This document shows, in pieces, positions 36,301 through 43,946 of a stretch of DNA of 64,000 bases. The number at the start of each line of letters is the position of its first letter. The stretch's first letter is position 1. The stretch comes from an uncultured Poribacteria bacterium (GTDB taxonomy: Bacteria; Poribacteria; WGA-4E; WGA-3G): NCBI GenBank assembly GCA_958295855.1, contig OY282383.1, positions 3,080,481-3,144,480 of the forward strand, in the 5' to 3' direction. Below the pieces are notes generated by a model, which was not told where the DNA came from, did no database searches, and saw nothing but the letters and a program-made list of their open reading frames with translations. Made by a program: the position numbers and the translations under genes.

Positions 36301-36423
36301 TAAGAACGCAAAGGGATTGCTAACTGCGCCTTCGTGTGTGGCATCGTACCGCTCGTATTGCTGCAAGGTCGCGTAGTAGTCTCGGATTGCTTTGTGATTG
36401 GGTTTGAGATTTAGTTTTGGCAT
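33349..36423 (-). CDS. Single-chain restriction-modification enzyme (type IIG / ISP-like), copy A
   Basis: 1024 residues. N-terminal nuclease-like domain with PD-(D/E)xK residues in VLDGVILDEYG and WEAKD (about 70-92). Helical region, then a gamma-class N6-adenine methyltransferase with motif I HLIDPFVGTGNF (about 345) and motif IV VVIGNPPYN (about 455). The C-terminal 400 residues resemble the specificity domain of type ISP enzymes (LYRPFTKLNLFFDR, DFWGFANAGARL, RYIETPGMPIEWRVEKMKL). No helicase domain is present, so it is closer to type IIG in layout. It methylates one adenine site and probably cuts DNA lacking it. Tandem with copy B (141 bp apart, same strand), about 85-90% alike by eye. 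Confidence 0.87.
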   Translation of the reverse strand: MPKLNLKPNHKAIRDYYATLQQYERYDATHEGAVSNPFAFLLDACAKQVNATLIPQYAMRTPKGNRIVLDGVILDEYGLPFAYWEAKDMHDALLKAVQQKRDAGYPLENTFFQTPQRAILYQNGQVVLDLDITEPARLIAALQYLFSYVPAALDNWHTAVADFRAHVPALASKLKELIEQRHETDTAFQNAFADFYQICRTAINPDLSQDAVEEMLIQHILTERIFRTVFERSDFTSRNIIASEIEKVSTALMRHAVSRDAFLKPLDRFYLAIEQAAAFCQDFSQKQHFLNTFYEKFFQGFSEDVADTHGIVYTPQPIVDFMVNSVEHLLNTEFDRSLSDTGVHLIDPFVGTGNFIVRLMQDIQGTALEHKYRHELHCNEVMLLPYYIASLNIEQEFFQRTGTYLPFEGLALADTFELLEKRQTELFTRENTARVEKQKAADMFVVIGNPPYNAGQVNENDNNKNRKYATMDARVRETYSQASKATNKNALSDPYVKAIRWASDRIGEEGVVAFVTNNGFLDGIAFDGMRKHLADDFDEIYILDLGGNVRKGVKVSDANVFGIMVGVSINLFVKKKGNASETPRIFYYRTDELWNKKRKFDFLTQRQHVGTIEWKPLQPDARHTWLTEGLHAEFDTFIPMGTKKAKAVKGAAVDVIFKTYSFGVVTSRDAWVYNFNRNTLTENVQRMIDTYNTEVDRWQRREDKAANVDDFVVPDETSIKWSSGLKLKLKRRHTAAFSNTKNRQSLYRPFTKLNLFFDRVLNQRVHVFPSIFPTPETEKENQVICVTGIGSNKPVHVLIVDVIPDVHITGNSQCFPFYTYNEDGTNRRENITDWALTQFRTHYGDDSISKWDIFHYTYGLLHHPAYRERYEMNLKRDLPHIPFAEDFWGFANAGARLTELHLNYESCPKYDKLRYIETPGMPIEWRVEKMKLSKDKTQLRYNDFLTLDSIPAEAYEYRLGTRSALEWVVNQYCVKVDKRSGIVNDPNRADAPRYIVELIARVINVSLKTVEVVKNLPALASDNQ

Positions 36424-36564
36424 GGAAGTATGATAGCAGGTTTAGGGATATAAAGCAAGGAGAAATTGACACGCGGATATTAGGTTAGGGGTAGTGGGAG
36501 AGGGAGTGTCGGGATTCGGGGAGCCCGCCTGACGAGAGAAGCAGGTGGACACTGCGGCCCGCCC

Positions 36565-39500
36565 CTACAGTGCAGGTAAATTCTTGACAACCTCCACCGT
36601 TTTTAGGCTTACATTTATCACGCGGCCGATGAGCTCTACGATATACCGCGGCGCATCCGCACGATTCGGATCGTTCACGATACCACTCCGTTTGTCTACT
36701 TTGACACGATACTGGTCCACCACCCACTCCAACGCAGAACGCGTGCCTAACCGATACGCAAACACCTCCGCGGGGATGCCAGCTAACGTGAGAAAGTCGT
36801 TGTAACGCAGCTGCGTCTTGTCTTTAGAGAGTTTCATTTTTTCCACGCGCCACTCTATTGGCATCCCAGGCGTTTCGATGTATCTCAACTTCTCGTATTT
36901 TGGACAGGATTCGTAGTTGAGATGGAGGGTTGCTAATTCCGCCCCTGCATTGGCGAATCCCCAAAAGTCTTCCGCGAAGGGGATATGCGGTAAATCGCGC
37001 TTGAGGTTCGCCTGATACCGCTCGCGATAGGCAGGATGATGCAAGAGTCCATAAGTATAGTGGAAGATGTCCCACTTGCTGATAGTGTCATCTTGGTAGT
37101 GCGTGCGGAACTGCGCCAATGCCCACTCGGTGATGTTCTCTTGGCGGTTTGTGCCGTCTTCGTTGTAGGTGTAGAAGGGGAAACATTGCGTCGGAGATCC
37201 AAAACCGCCTGTCATTACAACGTTGGGAATACGATCAGCCATCAGAGAAGTAAAAGGTTTTTCTTGTGTTATATTGACACAAATCACCCGATTTTCTTTT
37301 TCAGTTTCCGGCGTGGGGAAGATGGAAGGAAAAACGTGAACGCTCTGATTCAGAACGCGATCAAAGAATAGGTTCAATTTTGTGAATGGCCGGTAGAGTG
37401 CTTGTCGGATTTTAGTTTCTGCCAATTCTACAGTTTTCCCTCCTTTCAGTTTCTGTTTTAAGGTAGAACTCCATTTGATTTTCTGCTCATCAGAAAGCAC
37501 AAAATCATCAAGGTTTGTAGCCTGATTACCCCGGCGTTGCCACCGATCGACTTCCGCATTGTAAGTGCTGCCCATTCGCTGAACGTTCTCAGCAAGTCCG
37601 TCTCGGTTAAAGTTGTAAACCCATGCGTCCCGACTCGTTACCACACCGAAGCTATAGGTTTTAAAAAGTGTTCCCTCCACATCCCCCTTGCCCGCCTTCG
37701 CCTCTTTGCTTCCTATCGGGATAAAGGTGTCAAACTCGGCATGGAGCCCTTCGGTGAGCCAGGTATGTCGCGCATCGGGTTGAATCGGTGGTTTCCATTC
37801 AATATTGCCCACGTGTTGGCGTTGGGTGAGAAAGTCAAACTTCTCTTTTTTGTTCCACAATTCGTCTGCTTGATAGTAAAAGATGCGGGAGGTTTCCGCT
37901 TGATTTTCCTTTCTCTTCACAAACAGATTGATGCTCACGCCTACCCGAATGCCGAACACATTCGCATCGGAAACTTTCAACCCCTTTCTTGCATTGCCGC
38001 CCAAATCAAGTATGTAGATGGCATCGCAATCTGCGGCGAGGTGTTTCCGCATCCCATCAAACGCCCTACCATCAAGAAAGCCGTTGTTTGTTACGAATGC
38101 AACAACACCCTCCTCGCCAATCCGGTCCAATGCCCACAGAATGGCCCTGACGTAAGGGTCATAGAGTGCATTTTTATTGGTAGCTTTGGAGTCGGCGGCG
38201 TACGTTTCCCGTATCAAGGTATCTATTTCGGGGTATTTGCGATTTTTGTTGTTATCATTCTCGTTGACTTGCCCTGCATTGTAAGGCGGATTGCCGATAA
38301 CCACAAACATATCCGCTGCCTTCTGTTTCTCAACGCGTGCTGTGTTTTCACGCGTGAAGAGTTCTGTCTGGCGTTGCTCAAGCAACTCGAAGGTGTCGGC
38401 AAGCGCGAGGCCTTCAAACGGCAGGTATGCCCCCGTGCGTTGAAAGAACTCCTGTTCAATGTTCAAACTCGCGATGTAATAGGGCAGCAGCATCACCTCG
38501 TTGCAATGCAGCTCATGGCGGTATTTGTGTTCCAACGCTGGGCCTTGGATGTCTTGCATGAGCCGCACGACAAAGTTGCCGGTGCCGACGAATGGATCGA
38601 TGAGATGCACGCCGGTATCCGAAAGTGAACGTCCGAATTCCTCGTTGAGGATGTGTTCGACGCTTTTTACCATAAAATCCACAATTGGTTGTGGCGTATA
38701 GACGATGCCGTGTGTATCTGCTACATCTTCGGAGAACCCTTGAAAAAATTTCTCATAAAAGGTATTCAGGAAATGCTGTTTTTGGGAGAAGTCTTTGCAG
38801 AGCATGGCGGCTTGTTCAATGGCGAGGTAGAACCGGTCAAGCGGTTTGAGAAACGCGTCGCGGCTCACGGCGTGCCACATGAGCGCGTCACTCACCTTTT
38901 CAATTTCACGTGCGATGATATTTCGCCGGGTGAAATCCGAACGTTCAAAAACGGTGCGGAAGATGCGTTCGGTGAGGATATGCTGGATGAGCATCTCCTC
39001 GACTGCATCCTGTGACAAGTCTGGGTTAATAGACGTGCGGCAGATTTGATAGAAGTCGGCAAACGCCTTTTGGAACGCGACATCTGCTTGGTGCTGTTTG
39101 TCGATAAGTTCTTTCAGTTTGCTTGCGAGTGCTGGCACGTGCGCCCTGAAATCGGCGACGGCGGTATGCCAATTGTCAAGCGCGGCTGGGACATAAGAAA
39201 ACAGGTGTTGGAGTGCGGCAATCAGGCGTGCTGGCTCGGTGATGTCCAGGTCCAGTACGACTTGTCCGTTTTGGTATACGATGGCGCGCTGTGGCGTTTG
39301 AAAGAAGGTGTTCTCAAGCGGATAGCCTGCGTCCCGTTTTTGCTGCACGGCTTTGAGGAGAGCATCGTGCATATCCTTGGCTTCCCAGTAGGCGAAGGGG
39401 AGGCCATATTCATCGAGTATTACGCCATCGAGGACGATGCGGTTTCCTGCTGGGGTGTGCATGGCATATTGTGGGATAAGCGTCGCGTTTGCTTGCTTTG

Positions 39501-39636
39501 CACAGGCATCCAGTAAGAACGCAAAAGGATTGCTAACTGCGCCTTCGTGCGTGGCATCGTACCGCTCGTATTGCTGCAAGGTTGCGTAATAGTCTCGGAT
39601 TGCTTTGTGATTGGGTTTGAGATTCAGTTTTGGCAT
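36565..39636 (-). CDS. Single-chain restriction-modification enzyme (type IIG / ISP-like), copy B
   Basis: 1023 residues with the same architecture as copy A: D...ExK nuclease motif at the N-terminus, HLIDPFVGTGNF and NPPYN methylase motifs, and a C-terminal specificity region. Differences from copy A cluster after NPPYN (EIDTLIRETYAADSK vs TMDARVRETYSQASK) and near residue 800 (NITQEKPFTSLMADRIPNVV), places where target recognition may be set. N-termini are nearly identical. It is the promoter-proximal copy on the minus strand. The two genes probably arose by tandem duplication, followed by drift in sequence recognition. Confidence 0.87.
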   Translation of the reverse strand: MPKLNLKPNHKAIRDYYATLQQYERYDATHEGAVSNPFAFLLDACAKQANATLIPQYAMHTPAGNRIVLDGVILDEYGLPFAYWEAKDMHDALLKAVQQKRDAGYPLENTFFQTPQRAIVYQNGQVVLDLDITEPARLIAALQHLFSYVPAALDNWHTAVADFRAHVPALASKLKELIDKQHQADVAFQKAFADFYQICRTSINPDLSQDAVEEMLIQHILTERIFRTVFERSDFTRRNIIAREIEKVSDALMWHAVSRDAFLKPLDRFYLAIEQAAMLCKDFSQKQHFLNTFYEKFFQGFSEDVADTHGIVYTPQPIVDFMVKSVEHILNEEFGRSLSDTGVHLIDPFVGTGNFVVRLMQDIQGPALEHKYRHELHCNEVMLLPYYIASLNIEQEFFQRTGAYLPFEGLALADTFELLEQRQTELFTRENTARVEKQKAADMFVVIGNPPYNAGQVNENDNNKNRKYPEIDTLIRETYAADSKATNKNALYDPYVRAILWALDRIGEEGVVAFVTNNGFLDGRAFDGMRKHLAADCDAIYILDLGGNARKGLKVSDANVFGIRVGVSINLFVKRKENQAETSRIFYYQADELWNKKEKFDFLTQRQHVGNIEWKPPIQPDARHTWLTEGLHAEFDTFIPIGSKEAKAGKGDVEGTLFKTYSFGVVTSRDAWVYNFNRDGLAENVQRMGSTYNAEVDRWQRRGNQATNLDDFVLSDEQKIKWSSTLKQKLKGGKTVELAETKIRQALYRPFTKLNLFFDRVLNQSVHVFPSIFPTPETEKENRVICVNITQEKPFTSLMADRIPNVVMTGGFGSPTQCFPFYTYNEDGTNRQENITEWALAQFRTHYQDDTISKWDIFHYTYGLLHHPAYRERYQANLKRDLPHIPFAEDFWGFANAGAELATLHLNYESCPKYEKLRYIETPGMPIEWRVEKMKLSKDKTQLRYNDFLTLAGIPAEVFAYRLGTRSALEWVVDQYRVKVDKRSGIVNDPNRADAPRYIVELIGRVINVSLKTVEVVKNLPAL

Positions 39637-40044
39637 GGAAGTATGATAGCATAGCAGGGCATATTAGTCAAGGGGAATGCACGTCGCATAAGTAAGAAAT
39701 AAAAAAGTTGCTTGCTTTTTGCGGCGTAATGGTATCAGCCCCTGCAAAGCAGGGGAGACATACCTTTAACCGCAAAATTGACGCGTGTACAGGTACATTT
39801 AGCTGCTATAAACATTACGCCCCTAACGGGACTAAAGAGAAGGTTTCTCGTAGAAATGCACAACAAAGTTGACAATTTTTTGACTTTAATTTAAAATATG
39901 AAGAATCTATCGTGGTTTTCTCCCAATCTATAAGACTTGGGGCAACGAAACACAGACATCAGACAGGTATTCCATCGAAAGTTGCTAACGTGAGGTATTT
40001 CACAGTTGTGAGCATGCCTCATGGGAAACGTATCGGAGGTGAAT
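39637..40044. other. Intergenic region with F1 copy and AT-rich motif
   Basis: Divergent promoter space between restriction-modification copy B and the DUF1800 gene. It holds an inverted copy of the 20-bp motif GTAAGAAATAAAAAAGTTG (39692 onward) of the 6864 tandem repeat, an F1 element and ACGCCCCTAACGGGACTAA (about 39818). No gene seen. Confidence 0.6.
39731..39764. repeat. F1 palindromic element, intergenic
   Basis: GGTATCA, core GCCCCTGCAAAGCAGGGG, AGACATACC. Confidence 0.85.
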
Positions 40045-41430
40045 ATGTCAGGGAACGATATTGCATTAATGGCACACCTTATGCGCCGCGCAGGGTTTGG
40101 AACGACACGCGCCGAGCTGGAAGCCTACCTCGAGAAGGGCTACGAGAACGTTGTCGATGAACTTGTCCATCCTGAGCGCGGGACACCGATTGATGAAGAT
40201 ATTTTACAACGTTACTTTGGCGGGGAGGGTGCGTATGTCGGTATTTGGATCTATCGTATGCTGAACAGCAGATGTCCCCTTCAAGAGAAGATGGCACTCT
40301 TCTGGCATCACGTCTTCGCAACGGGACTCAGCAAGAATGAGCATATTCTCGCATCTTCTAATCAGATTGATATGTTTCGGCGCGTCGGGATGGGAAAGAT
40401 GCGTGATATTCTGCTGGAACTCTCCAAAGACCCGGCGATGATTTTCTGGCTTGACAATAATGACAATCGCAAGGGCGAACCGAATGAGAACTACGGCAGG
40501 GAACTCCTTGAACTTTTCTCATTAGGGGTGGGCAACTACACGGAAGAGGATATCAAGAACTGCGCTCGCGCTTTTACAGGCTGGACATTCGGGCAGCCGA
40601 TTCCGTTGTACCCACACGGTTACTACACGCCATCGTTCATGTTCGTTGAAGAGGAACATGATGATGGTGAGAAAAATTTCTTGGGGCATACCGGCAACCT
40701 CAACGGTGATGATATCATCAACATTATTGTTGAGCAACCCGCTTGTGCCAGATTTATCTGTAGACACCTCTACAATTTCTTTGTCGCAGATGAACCGCAG
40801 GTGCCGTCCTGGAATGTGACACCCCCGAACGATGCGGACGCGATTGAAACGCTTGCGGACGCATTCATGGCATCTGATGGGGATATATCGCATGTGCTGA
40901 GCATACTCTTCAATTCTGATTTCTTCAAGGCAGCGCGATTCATGAAAGTGAAGAGCCCCACGGAGCTCGTCACGGGCATTGTAAAACTAGTAGGCACCTA
41001 TCAACGTCCAGAGCCAGGGATGGGGAAATATGCGGGGGCAACCCAGTTGATGGGGCAGAAGCTTCTGGACCCGCCGACTGTGGAAGGATGGCACACGGGT
41101 AAAGAGTGGATCGATGGCGGCTTGCTTACCTCCCGTGTTAACTTCGCCGTTCGCGAAGTCAGCGATGCATCCAAGCCCGGCATTCAGGACATCATCACAC
41201 GCCTGAAAAGTAACGGGAACTCGCTCTCCCCGGAAGAATTTGTGGACAAATGCCTTGAGCTTGCCGGTCCAGTGGAAGTAGGGGATACTACACACCAGTA
41301 TCTCACCCAATTTGCGGAAGCCGACGGTGCACTCAATTTTGAAGACGATGACGCTGCGGCGGAAAACCAAGCCCGCATTGTCAGCCTGCTTCAGTTGATT
41401 GTGGCTTCAAGAGAGTATCAATTTGCCTAA
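40045..41430 (+). CDS. DUF1800-family protein
   Basis: 461 residues from the ATG at 40045, preceded by CGGAGGTGA. Family marks: HLMRRAGFGTT at the start, the conserved MALFWHHVFAT (about 85-95), NENYGRELLELFSLGVG (about 155) and ARAFTGWTF, then DPPTVEGWHTGKEWID (about 345). No signal peptide from this start. DUF1800 genes are nearly always paired with DUF1501 genes in Planctomycetes, Verrucomicrobia and Poribacteria; the biochemical role is unknown. It is the first of a three-gene unit with DUF1501 (146 bp downstream) and an NHL-repeat protein. Confidence 0.9.
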   Translation: MSGNDIALMAHLMRRAGFGTTRAELEAYLEKGYENVVDELVHPERGTPIDEDILQRYFGGEGAYVGIWIYRMLNSRCPLQEKMALFWHHVFATGLSKNEHILASSNQIDMFRRVGMGKMRDILLELSKDPAMIFWLDNNDNRKGEPNENYGRELLELFSLGVGNYTEEDIKNCARAFTGWTFGQPIPLYPHGYYTPSFMFVEEEHDDGEKNFLGHTGNLNGDDIINIIVEQPACARFICRHLYNFFVADEPQVPSWNVTPPNDADAIETLADAFMASDGDISHVLSILFNSDFFKAARFMKVKSPTELVTGIVKLVGTYQRPEPGMGKYAGATQLMGQKLLDPPTVEGWHTGKEWIDGGLLTSRVNFAVREVSDASKPGIQDIITRLKSNGNSLSPEEFVDKCLELAGPVEVGDTTHQYLTQFAEADGALNFEDDDAAAENQARIVSLLQLIVASREYQFA

Positions 41431-41575
41431 CTTTTGTAGTTATTCGAGATTTGTAGTGTGTTGTGATGCAACAGACTACATCAGAGGCCCCTTCCAAGAT
41501 TTTCATCAGGATAGAACCACTGCGGAAACTGTTTTACGCCGCAAGGAACATTAAAAAAATGAAGGAGGCATTGAC

Positions 41576-42709
41576 ATGGCTACTACCAGGAAAGCCCCGG
41601 TTCTCGTCGTTGTACAACTGACAGGTGGCAACGACTTCATGAATACGCTTATCCCGTATACCGCTGGGATTTATCACGATTCTCGCCCGGTTGTAGGCAT
41701 TAAAGCCGAAGATGTGCTACCCCTAGACGATACTCTGGGGTGGAATCCGCACGCCGCGCCACTGAAGGCAATGTTTGATGATGGCGATGTGGCTGTCGTG
41801 CAGGGGATAGGCTATCCTAATTCAAACCGCTCCCATTTTCGGGCGATGGATATTTGGCATACGTGCGAGCCCGAAAAAATCGGCACGGAAGGCTGGGTGG
41901 GACAGCTAGTCAGAGAACTCGACCCGAGAAGCGAGAACGTCTTAACGGCGGTGAGCTTCGGACAGGGGCTCCCGCGTGCATGCGCGCTCCCCGGTATCCC
42001 CGCTACCTCTGTCGGTGACTTGGACAACTATGGCTTAATGACTAGCATCGGCGATGAAGGCCAACGGACTAGGGCACTTGAGATATTCAAGGGAATGTAT
42101 AGTACCCCTGTTGGCAGCGGCATCGTGATGGATTACCTCAGCCAAACAGGGCTAGATGTGATTAAAGGGGCGGACGAACTCAAGAAAGCACCGGCGATGT
42201 ATAAATCGGACGTGGAGTACCCGCAAAGCTCGATTGCAAAAAGCCTACGCGACGTGGCACGGGTTCACCTCGCCGCTCTCGGCACGCGCGTCTTTTATAC
42301 ACAGCACGGCGGGTACGATAACCACGCCAACGAAGTGCCAACTCACCCTCGCTTGTTGAAGGAGCTATCGGAAGCGATTCAGGCATTCTTCACGGATCTG
42401 CGTTCACAGAATGCCTCCGAGGAAGTGGCGATGCTTGTCTTCACGGAGTTCGGGCGCCGGATTCGGGACAATGCCAGCGGCACCGACCACGGCACAGGGG
42501 GCGGTGCGTTCATCATCGGCGATAACGTCAAGGGCGGCCTCTACGCAGAATATCCCTCCCTCGATCCCGCTCGCTGGGTGCACGGCGAAGACCTAGAGCA
42601 TACCATCGATTTCCGAGGCATATACGGCACGCTCCTAGAGCAGTGGATGGGTGTCGACGCAACGCCCATAGTGAACGGTAATTTTGAACAAATTTATCCA
42701 TTTGCCTAA
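41576..42709 (+). CDS. DUF1501-family protein
   Basis: 377 residues. AAGGAGGC precedes the ATG. Begins VLVVVQLTGGNDFMNTLIPY, the standard DUF1501 opening, with the fold of alkaline-phosphatase-like proteins; later motifs are NRSHFRAMDIWHT (about 82), GGYDNHANE (about 240), FTEFGRRIRDNASGTDHGTGG (about 285). Many relatives carry a twin-arginine signal; none is seen here, so this copy looks cytoplasmic or is exported with a partner. The His and Asp residues kept in DHGTGG suggest a metal site. Partner of the DUF1800 gene upstream. Confidence 0.9.
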   Translation: MATTRKAPVLVVVQLTGGNDFMNTLIPYTAGIYHDSRPVVGIKAEDVLPLDDTLGWNPHAAPLKAMFDDGDVAVVQGIGYPNSNRSHFRAMDIWHTCEPEKIGTEGWVGQLVRELDPRSENVLTAVSFGQGLPRACALPGIPATSVGDLDNYGLMTSIGDEGQRTRALEIFKGMYSTPVGSGIVMDYLSQTGLDVIKGADELKKAPAMYKSDVEYPQSSIAKSLRDVARVHLAALGTRVFYTQHGGYDNHANEVPTHPRLLKELSEAIQAFFTDLRSQNASEEVAMLVFTEFGRRIRDNASGTDHGTGGGAFIIGDNVKGGLYAEYPSLDPARWVHGEDLEHTIDFRGIYGTLLEQWMGVDATPIVNGNFEQIYPFA

Positions 42710-42723
42710 AGAGGAGGTAAATC

Positions 42724-43737
42724 ATGGGCAGACCTTATGGGCTGTTGCGTGCCGGCTTTCCATATCTCAAGTGCCTGAGTATGCGGCGAACGACGAATTT
42801 CCCAATCGATATCGCGCTCGGCAAGGAGGGCAGACTATATATCATGTGCCGGAGCGATGGCACTGCAATGATTCGGAAATATACCGTCGATGACGAGGAT
42901 CTCGGCACCATAGGCGGCTATGGGCAAGGCCCCGGTCAGTTTACATGGCCAGTTACCATTATTTCTGATAGTGAGGAGAACCTGTATGTGTCGGATGAAT
43001 TCCTGCATCGCATCGTTGCGTTTAACAGCAAAGGCGAACATATCGGCACCTGGGGCGAACATGGCATTGATGCCGGGCAACTCAACGGGCCCGCCGGCAT
43101 CGCCTTCGATGCTGAGGAGAATCTTTACGTCGTTGACAGTCTGGGGCACAGGGTCCAGAAGTTTACCAAAGATGGCAAGTTTCTCTTGGGGTGGGGGAGT
43201 TATGGTGATGGCGAGGGCGAGTTCCAGATGCCGTGGGGTGTCGCTGTAGATGAGCTCGGTGATGTCTACATTGTTGATTGGCGAAACGACAGGGTGCAGA
43301 AATTTACCGCTGACGGCGACTTTCTCTTTGAATTCGGCAAGTCTGGAAGTGGAAACGGCGAATTCAACCGGCCAGCTGGCATTGACGTAGACTTGCACGG
43401 CGATATTTACGTTGCCGACCCGGGCAACGATCGCATCCAACTCTTCAATGCTGAAGGCCGGTATGTGCAGAAATTCCTTGGCGATGCGACGCTGTCAAAG
43501 GTTTCGCTGGCGTACATGATGACGAACGCCAGCCCGAATCGCATGCGAGATATGGCGGATCTTGAGCCACAGAAATATCTGAGGAAACCGAAATCGGTCA
43601 CCGTCAGTGATGATGGGCTGATGTTTGTCCCAGACAACGGATGCTATCGGGTGCAAGTCTACCAGAAACAGGCAGTGCCGCTCACGGAGCAGGAATTTAG
43701 CCCACCTCTCAGGTCGGTTACATTGCACCAGGAATAG
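42724..43737 (+). CDS. NHL-repeat beta-propeller protein
   Basis: 337 residues, strong ribosome site GAGGAGG, 14 bp after the DUF1501 stop. About six NHL blades are visible, each with pattern NLYVxDxxxHRVxxF (e.g. ENLYVSDEFLHRIVAFNSKGE, ENLYVVDSLGHRVQKFTKDGK, DVYIVDWRNDRVQKFTADGD, DIYVADPGNDRIQLFNAEGR). NHL propellers bind protein, RNA or ligands. No signal peptide. Third gene of the DUF1800/DUF1501 unit and followed by a clear terminator, so it probably functions with them. Confidence 0.88.
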   Translation: MGRPYGLLRAGFPYLKCLSMRRTTNFPIDIALGKEGRLYIMCRSDGTAMIRKYTVDDEDLGTIGGYGQGPGQFTWPVTIISDSEENLYVSDEFLHRIVAFNSKGEHIGTWGEHGIDAGQLNGPAGIAFDAEENLYVVDSLGHRVQKFTKDGKFLLGWGSYGDGEGEFQMPWGVAVDELGDVYIVDWRNDRVQKFTADGDFLFEFGKSGSGNGEFNRPAGIDVDLHGDIYVADPGNDRIQLFNAEGRYVQKFLGDATLSKVSLAYMMTNASPNRMRDMADLEPQKYLRKPKSVTVSDDGLMFVPDNGCYRVQVYQKQAVPLTEQEFSPPLRSVTLHQE

Positions 43738-43765
43738 GATGCAGTTAGATTTTTCTCTATAACAT

Positions 43766-43799
43766 AGCCAAGCGTGTGCTAGGCACATGCTTGGCTTTT
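43766..43799 (+). terminator. Rho-independent terminator after the NHL gene
   Basis: AGCCAAGCGTGTGC pairs with GCACATGCTTGGCT (43783-43796), one mismatch, followed by TTT. It lies 28 bp beyond the NHL stop codon and ends the DUF1800/DUF1501/NHL unit. Confidence 0.8.
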
Positions 43800-43946
43800 G
43801 CGCGTACTTGCTGAGGTGATTGATGTCAGGTCAACTGAAAATCGGAATCTAACGTTAAACAATGCATTGTAATTTATTTTTATGGTTGGTACTACTTCTT
43901 ATACCGAACTTACGTTTAAAAAACAACACAGGAGTTAACCCCCATC

